From Bin80 sp965203305 (GTDB lineage: Bacteria > Bacteroidota > Rhodothermia > Rhodothermales > Bin80), in NCBI GenBank assembly GCA_965203305.1, contig OZ241874.1, positions 3,100,001 to 3,164,000 on the forward strand: a stretch of 64,000 nt of DNA, given 5' to 3'. Position 1 is the first letter of the stretch. Every line of letters begins with the position of its first letter. The notes under the pieces are model-generated. The model ran no database searches. It saw nothing but the letters and a program-made list of their open reading frames with translations, and was not told where the DNA came from. Positions 60,633 through 64,000 of this stretch are shown in pieces. The translations under genes were made by a program, and so were the position numbers.

Positions 60633-61671
60633 TTTCTATTCGTACCTGCCTCCCTTCCCTCTCGTAAATGTGGTCCTATCGTCCCAGCCACTTTTGCTTC
60701 ATCCAATCCTTCAGAAAGCCGCCATATCAGTCTTTGGAACTAACCCGGTATTTTCTCGTCCAACACAGACACGACCCAAACAACGATGTTTCGCTCTGAG
60801 CACCCTCTTCTCCCCCTGAACCGCCCCATTTCCCATCCGCAGCACCCCATGATCCAAAGGAAAAAATGAGAAATTGAAGTGGCAAAACAGAAAATAGTCG
60901 GGGAGGGTGCATAAACTGGCAGACTTGCAAAAAATTTTATTCGGGGATGAGGTGTGGGAAGTGGCGGATGTTTCAGGGGGAAAGGTTGCGTTTTCTCCAG
61001 TAGCCGAACCAGACTTCTTAACAGGGCGTACTTGGGACGGACCTGGTATAAGGATAGGGGTTGGGGATTTGGGATTGAGCAATATCTTTTTTGCGAATAA
61101 TAAGCCTTTAATTCATCACCTGATCCCATACACAGAATCCCCACCATTCCTCTTTTATCACTCAGTATTGTCGGTGGACGAGAAGTTTATGGGGGCTTTT
61201 GGCGTGGCAAAGATTGAGGCACCCTTTATGATGATGAGTACCTCAACACATACCCGTTTTACTGAGGGGCAAGTACAATTCACACAGTTGCTGACACTGC
61301 TTCCTGCCCCGTTGAATTTTCGTTTAAAACGAAAGCCTGCGGGATGCATATATTCATGTTCAACATGGCGGGAGCAAAGGAGGCGATTGGGGAGGTTTGT
61401 CCGCACATATTTCGTAAGCGTCCGAACAGCCCTGTCTTGCCCCTGTATTTTGGCATACGCCCCTGTCTAGGGTTGGTGCCTTCCTGCGGCATATTCTGTG
61501 AGGGGATCAGGGATTCCGAAGGCAGAGAGGTTCTGTGTGTTCCCGGGAGTTTCCGTTTGTGATTCTCGTCCCCTGTTCTGTGCGGGTCTGCCGGGTGCGT
61601 CCTACTTTTTCTGGCGGGAACCAAGCGATGGTTTTGGATCCCGTGTCGTTCCCGCGGGGAAGCGGGGGAGG
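60633..61671. other. stretch without a recognisable gene
   Basis: About 1.04 kb between the ATPase remnant and the IS66 transposase. The longest frame, 60907-61470 on the plus strand (MHKLADLQKILFGDEVWEV), has no family resemblance I can see and ends in an Arg/Cys-rich run typical of chance translation. A competing frame lies on the other strand. The right end of the IS66 element must lie close to 61671, but I could not identify its repeat. Confidence 0.4.
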
Positions 61672-63540
61672 CTATGCTGCCTTGGCGAGTGGCACTTGTT
61701 GTTCTTTCTGCCGGGTCGCCTTCCAGTGATGAGGCAGCAGCGTGTGGAGCTCTTCGTCAGGCGTGGTTTCCACGCGCCTCAGGATATCCATCAGCCACTC
61801 CTGCGGATGGACTTCATGGAGTTGGCAAGTACTGAGCAGAGAGTAGATCGTGGCGGCATTGGCGGCGGCCGCATGCGAGCCGGCAAACAGGTAGTTCTTG
61901 CGTCCCAGTGCAATGGGACGAACCCGGTTCTCCACGAGATTGTTGTCAATCTCCACGCGTCCATTGCGGGTGAAGCCGCTCAGGCGATCCCATAGCTTCA
62001 GGGTGTAGCGCACGGCTCTGAACCAGAAGGTGTCATTGTCCCCGGTGTGTTCTCGCAGGAGGGCTTCCAGCACCTGCAGGATGGGGACGGACTGCTCCTG
62101 GCGCACCCGCACCCGCTCCGCAGCGTCTGCCCCCTGCTCGCGGAGCTCGTCCTCCACTGCATACAGCTGCTGGATCAGCACCACAGCCTGTTCCGCCTGT
62201 GGGGAGTTCTCTCCCTCGGCACGCAGAGCATTCTTGAATTTCCGCCGGGCATGCGCCCAGCACGCGAACAGTTCAATCCCGTCTATTTTCCCAAACTGAT
62301 GGTAGACCGCATAGCCGTCGGTCTGCAACTCTCCCCGGAACCCCTCCAGCATTTCCGTCGGCCCTGCCCGGGAACGCGTCGGCTGATAATCCACCAGGAT
62401 CAGTCCAGAGATGGGACAGGTATAGAAAAAGTACCAGCCCCTGTGATAGGTGCCACCGGCCCTGCTTTTCGCCCGATCCTGCACCAGAATGCGGGTTTCG
62501 TCTGCCTGAATATAGCCATCTGCCAGCACTTCCATGCGCAGGGGATGGTTCAGGCGATCCAGCCGGGAGGCCACCAGGTGTACCCAGTCCGTTGCCGTGG
62601 ATTTGGAAATCTGTACGCCAGATTCCAGATGCAGCTGCTTCACGATCCGCTCAATCGGGAGGTGATAGAGATACTTGGAGAGCACCAGATGGGTCAGCAG
62701 GCTCTCATCCGCCCGGCACTTGCGCAGTCCGCGGTCGGTGGGCAACGGCGCCTCGCACAGTTTCGTGCCGTCTTCCCTCGCAAAGACCGGATACAGTTCG
62801 CACTTGACATACAACTGTCCCGGTTTGCGAGCCAGCTTTTCTCTCTCCACATACCCGACGAGTTTGGCATCGGGGGGAAGGTTGTCCGGGGGATCCATGC
62901 GGACCGTTTCTACGGGCAGTCCTGCGTTCTTCCAGAATTCTTTCCCCATATAGACGCGCTTTTTCCCGGTCTTCTTCCGCCTCTCTTTCCGCTCCACCTC
63001 GTGCCAAGCGGCAGCAGAGACCTGATCTGGAAACATCTCATACTGGCTACGGTCATGCCGCTCGCTTTTCGGTCGATACTTCTGACTTCTCACGAAGGCA
63101 AGCTCCTGTTTGAGGGCGCGGATTTCTTTGCGCAAGTCTTGGATCTTTTTCTCTTGGGTCTCGCACTTTGCCCGCAGAGTCTTGCTCTCCCGGTCTTGGG
63201 TCTCGCACTTTGCTTCCAGGGTCTCAATCTCCCGGTCTCTGGCTTCGCACTTCGTTCGCAGGGTCTCGCATTCCCGGTCTAGGGTCTCAATCTTCTGGTC
63301 TCTGGCTTCGCACTTCGTTCGCAGGGTCTCGCATTCCCGGTCTAGGGTCTCAATCTTCTGGTCTCTGGCTTCGCACTTCGTTCGCAGGGTCTCGCATTCC
63401 CGGTCTAGGGTCTCAATCTTCTGGTCTCTGGCTTCGCACTTCGTTCGCAGGGTCTCGCACTCGGCGGTCTTCTTCCGAAGAGCTTCCAGAATCTCCTGGG
63501 GCGGGGCGTGCTCGGACAGGATGGGAGCGATGCGTTCCAT
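61672..63540 (-). CDS. IS66-family transposase (TnpC type) with expanded coiled coil
   Basis: 622 residues from the ATG at 63540 (MERIAPILSEHAPP); the frame opens at 63558. The N-terminal 130 residues are a coiled coil made largely of tandem 21-residue units. Then come the IS66 zinc-finger/linker (YRPKSERHDRSQYEMFPD), the middle domain (LARKPGQLYVKCELYPVFARED, LLTHLVLSKYLYHLPIERIVKQL) and the catalytic core: GYIQADETRIL, ELQTDGYAVYHQF and RVEIDNNLVENRVRPIALGRKNYLF supply the D, D and E. The C-terminal IS66 segment (YSLLSTCQLHEVHPQEWLMDIL) is complete. No tnpA or tnpB neighbours are seen, as in the ISBst12-like group. The element's ends were not found. Confidence 0.93.
   Translation of the reverse strand: MERIAPILSEHAPPQEILEALRKKTAECETLRTKCEARDQKIETLDRECETLRTKCEARDQKIETLDRECETLRTKCEARDQKIETLDRECETLRTKCEARDREIETLEAKCETQDRESKTLRAKCETQEKKIQDLRKEIRALKQELAFVRSQKYRPKSERHDRSQYEMFPDQVSAAAWHEVERKERRKKTGKKRVYMGKEFWKNAGLPVETVRMDPPDNLPPDAKLVGYVEREKLARKPGQLYVKCELYPVFAREDGTKLCEAPLPTDRGLRKCRADESLLTHLVLSKYLYHLPIERIVKQLHLESGVQISKSTATDWVHLVASRLDRLNHPLRMEVLADGYIQADETRILVQDRAKSRAGGTYHRGWYFFYTCPISGLILVDYQPTRSRAGPTEMLEGFRGELQTDGYAVYHQFGKIDGIELFACWAHARRKFKNALRAEGENSPQAEQAVVLIQQLYAVEDELREQGADAAERVRVRQEQSVPILQVLEALLREHTGDNDTFWFRAVRYTLKLWDRLSGFTRNGRVEIDNNLVENRVRPIALGRKNYLFAGSHAAAANAATIYSLLSTCQLHEVHPQEWLMDILRRVETTPDEELHTLLPHHWKATRQKEQQVPLAKAA
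63208..63459 (-). repeat. 63-bp tandem repeat inside the IS66 transposase
   Basis: Three near-identical copies plus a diverged fourth of a 63-bp unit coding for CETLRTKCEARDQKIETLDRE, residues 34-117 counted from 63558. The 21-residue period (three heptads) keeps the coiled-coil register, so expansion or contraction would lengthen or shorten the N-terminal rod without breaking the frame. Confidence 0.9.
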
Positions 63541-63558
63541 GCTGGAAATATACAACAT

Positions 63559-64000
63559 AAAATACTAAAAGTGAAAATTTATGTAACATAAATATAAATA
63601 CTGTTCCTGAATCCATCCCCACCCAAGATCCCCTTCCAATACAGCCACTCCAGCTTCCAGGAAAAATCCCCGGCATGGAATCACGAAGAGACAACAGACT
63701 GCCAGAAGAACCCGCAGACCGATAACACGACCACCCCTCGGTCACAGAGTGGACTCAGGAAGGCACAAATCCACCATACCAGCGTATCCCCCCTGACAGC
63801 TTATATGGAGGCTGTTCGGACGGATACCATATTTCAATGAACTCATGTGGGAAGTAATAGACAACTATATTCTGAAAGGTGGAACGGGAGAGCCGGGCAA
63901 GGCCGCGGTATCGCCTTCTACCTTAGGAGATACCACTGTATCAGGGTACCCAATGCACACTCCCGAGATGCGCTTGTTCGTCACCCGCGTAGGGGTAACT
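63559..64000. other. region upstream of the IS66 transposase
   Basis: 442 bp to the window end. The first 60 bp are AT-rich and may hold the transposase promoter. I see no gene and no clear IS66 terminal repeat; the end of the element may lie beyond the window. Confidence 0.4.

Noticed and set aside
60907..61470. 187-codon plus-strand frame as a new gene
   Set aside because: No recognisable motif, a competing frame on the other strand and a low-quality Arg/Cys-rich end; not supportable from sequence alone.
62047..63282. 411-codon plus-strand frame inside the IS66 gene
   Set aside because: Mirror frame of an intact transposase; no family match of its own.
63208..63459. Regular repeats that could be taken for a CRISPR array
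   Set aside because: Units are contiguous with no spacers and lie in frame in a coding sequence; they encode a heptad coiled coil.

Overview
The window looks like chromosome from a Gram-negative bacterium of the Bacteroidota/Rhodothermota/Balneolota neighbourhood. The grounds are: a large secreted protein with a type A Por-secretion (T9SS) C-terminal domain; an F0F1 operon carrying only B-E-F-H-A-G, with atpD and atpC absent; a bactofilin plus M23 peptidase pair; and a HemQ-type heme cluster. The placement is inference, since no rRNA is present.

Core regions. 1-1668 (minus): the 5' end of pyrG, a SAM methyltransferase and two tRNA-Ser genes. 1947-9198 (minus): one tightly packed run, DciA-like protein, M23 peptidase, bactofilin, AtpZ-like, AtpI-like, atpB-E-F-H-A-G, often with overlapping stops and starts. 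16611-29962 (minus): heme genes hemA-C-D, then hemB-Q-E-H-G. They are split between hemD and hemB by a 4.9 kb single-chain restriction-modification gene and a decayed IS1595-type transposase. 30335-35028: a zinc-ligand-poor alcohol dehydrogenase-like protein, a D-threonine aldolase/D-serine dehydratase-like enzyme, a membrane protein with a winged-helix regulator, uppS and sixA. 38219-47949 (minus): an S9 peptidase, pheA, argS, a sarcosine oxidase-like flavoprotein, rodA and mrdA. 48066-53055 (plus): a three-part outer-membrane protein (metallopeptidase, propeller, barrel), pyrD and a phosphopantetheinyl transferase.

Accessory regions. The most striking part is 9369-16423. A 6.8 kb element with 24-bp terminal inverted repeats and an 8-bp target duplication contains tandem paralogous AAA-type ATPase genes. 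Further copies of the same element type sit inside those genes. One 1.3 kb element has its own 8-bp duplication. A second, about 2 kb, appears to be two elements, one inserted in the other and then fused by recombination. No transposase is encoded. The passenger is always the same ATPase, ending in a charged tail whose last codons form a DNA hairpin across the stop codon. Another 3' remnant of the family lies at 60.5 kb, in the opposite orientation. The whole array sits inside a small, unrelated inverted-repeat element.

Other mobile or defence features are a frameshifted DNA methyltransferase-HNH fusion (35417-36870), a degraded stretch (36871-38218), an IS110/IS1111-type insertion sequence with room for a bridge RNA (about 53168-54665), and an IS66 transposase with a tandemly expanded coiled coil (61672-63540). 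A 12-G tract in the signal-peptide codons of the 1733-residue secreted protein is a candidate phase-variation switch. Several short homopolymer indels break accessory genes; from this sequence alone they could be real decay or base-calling errors.
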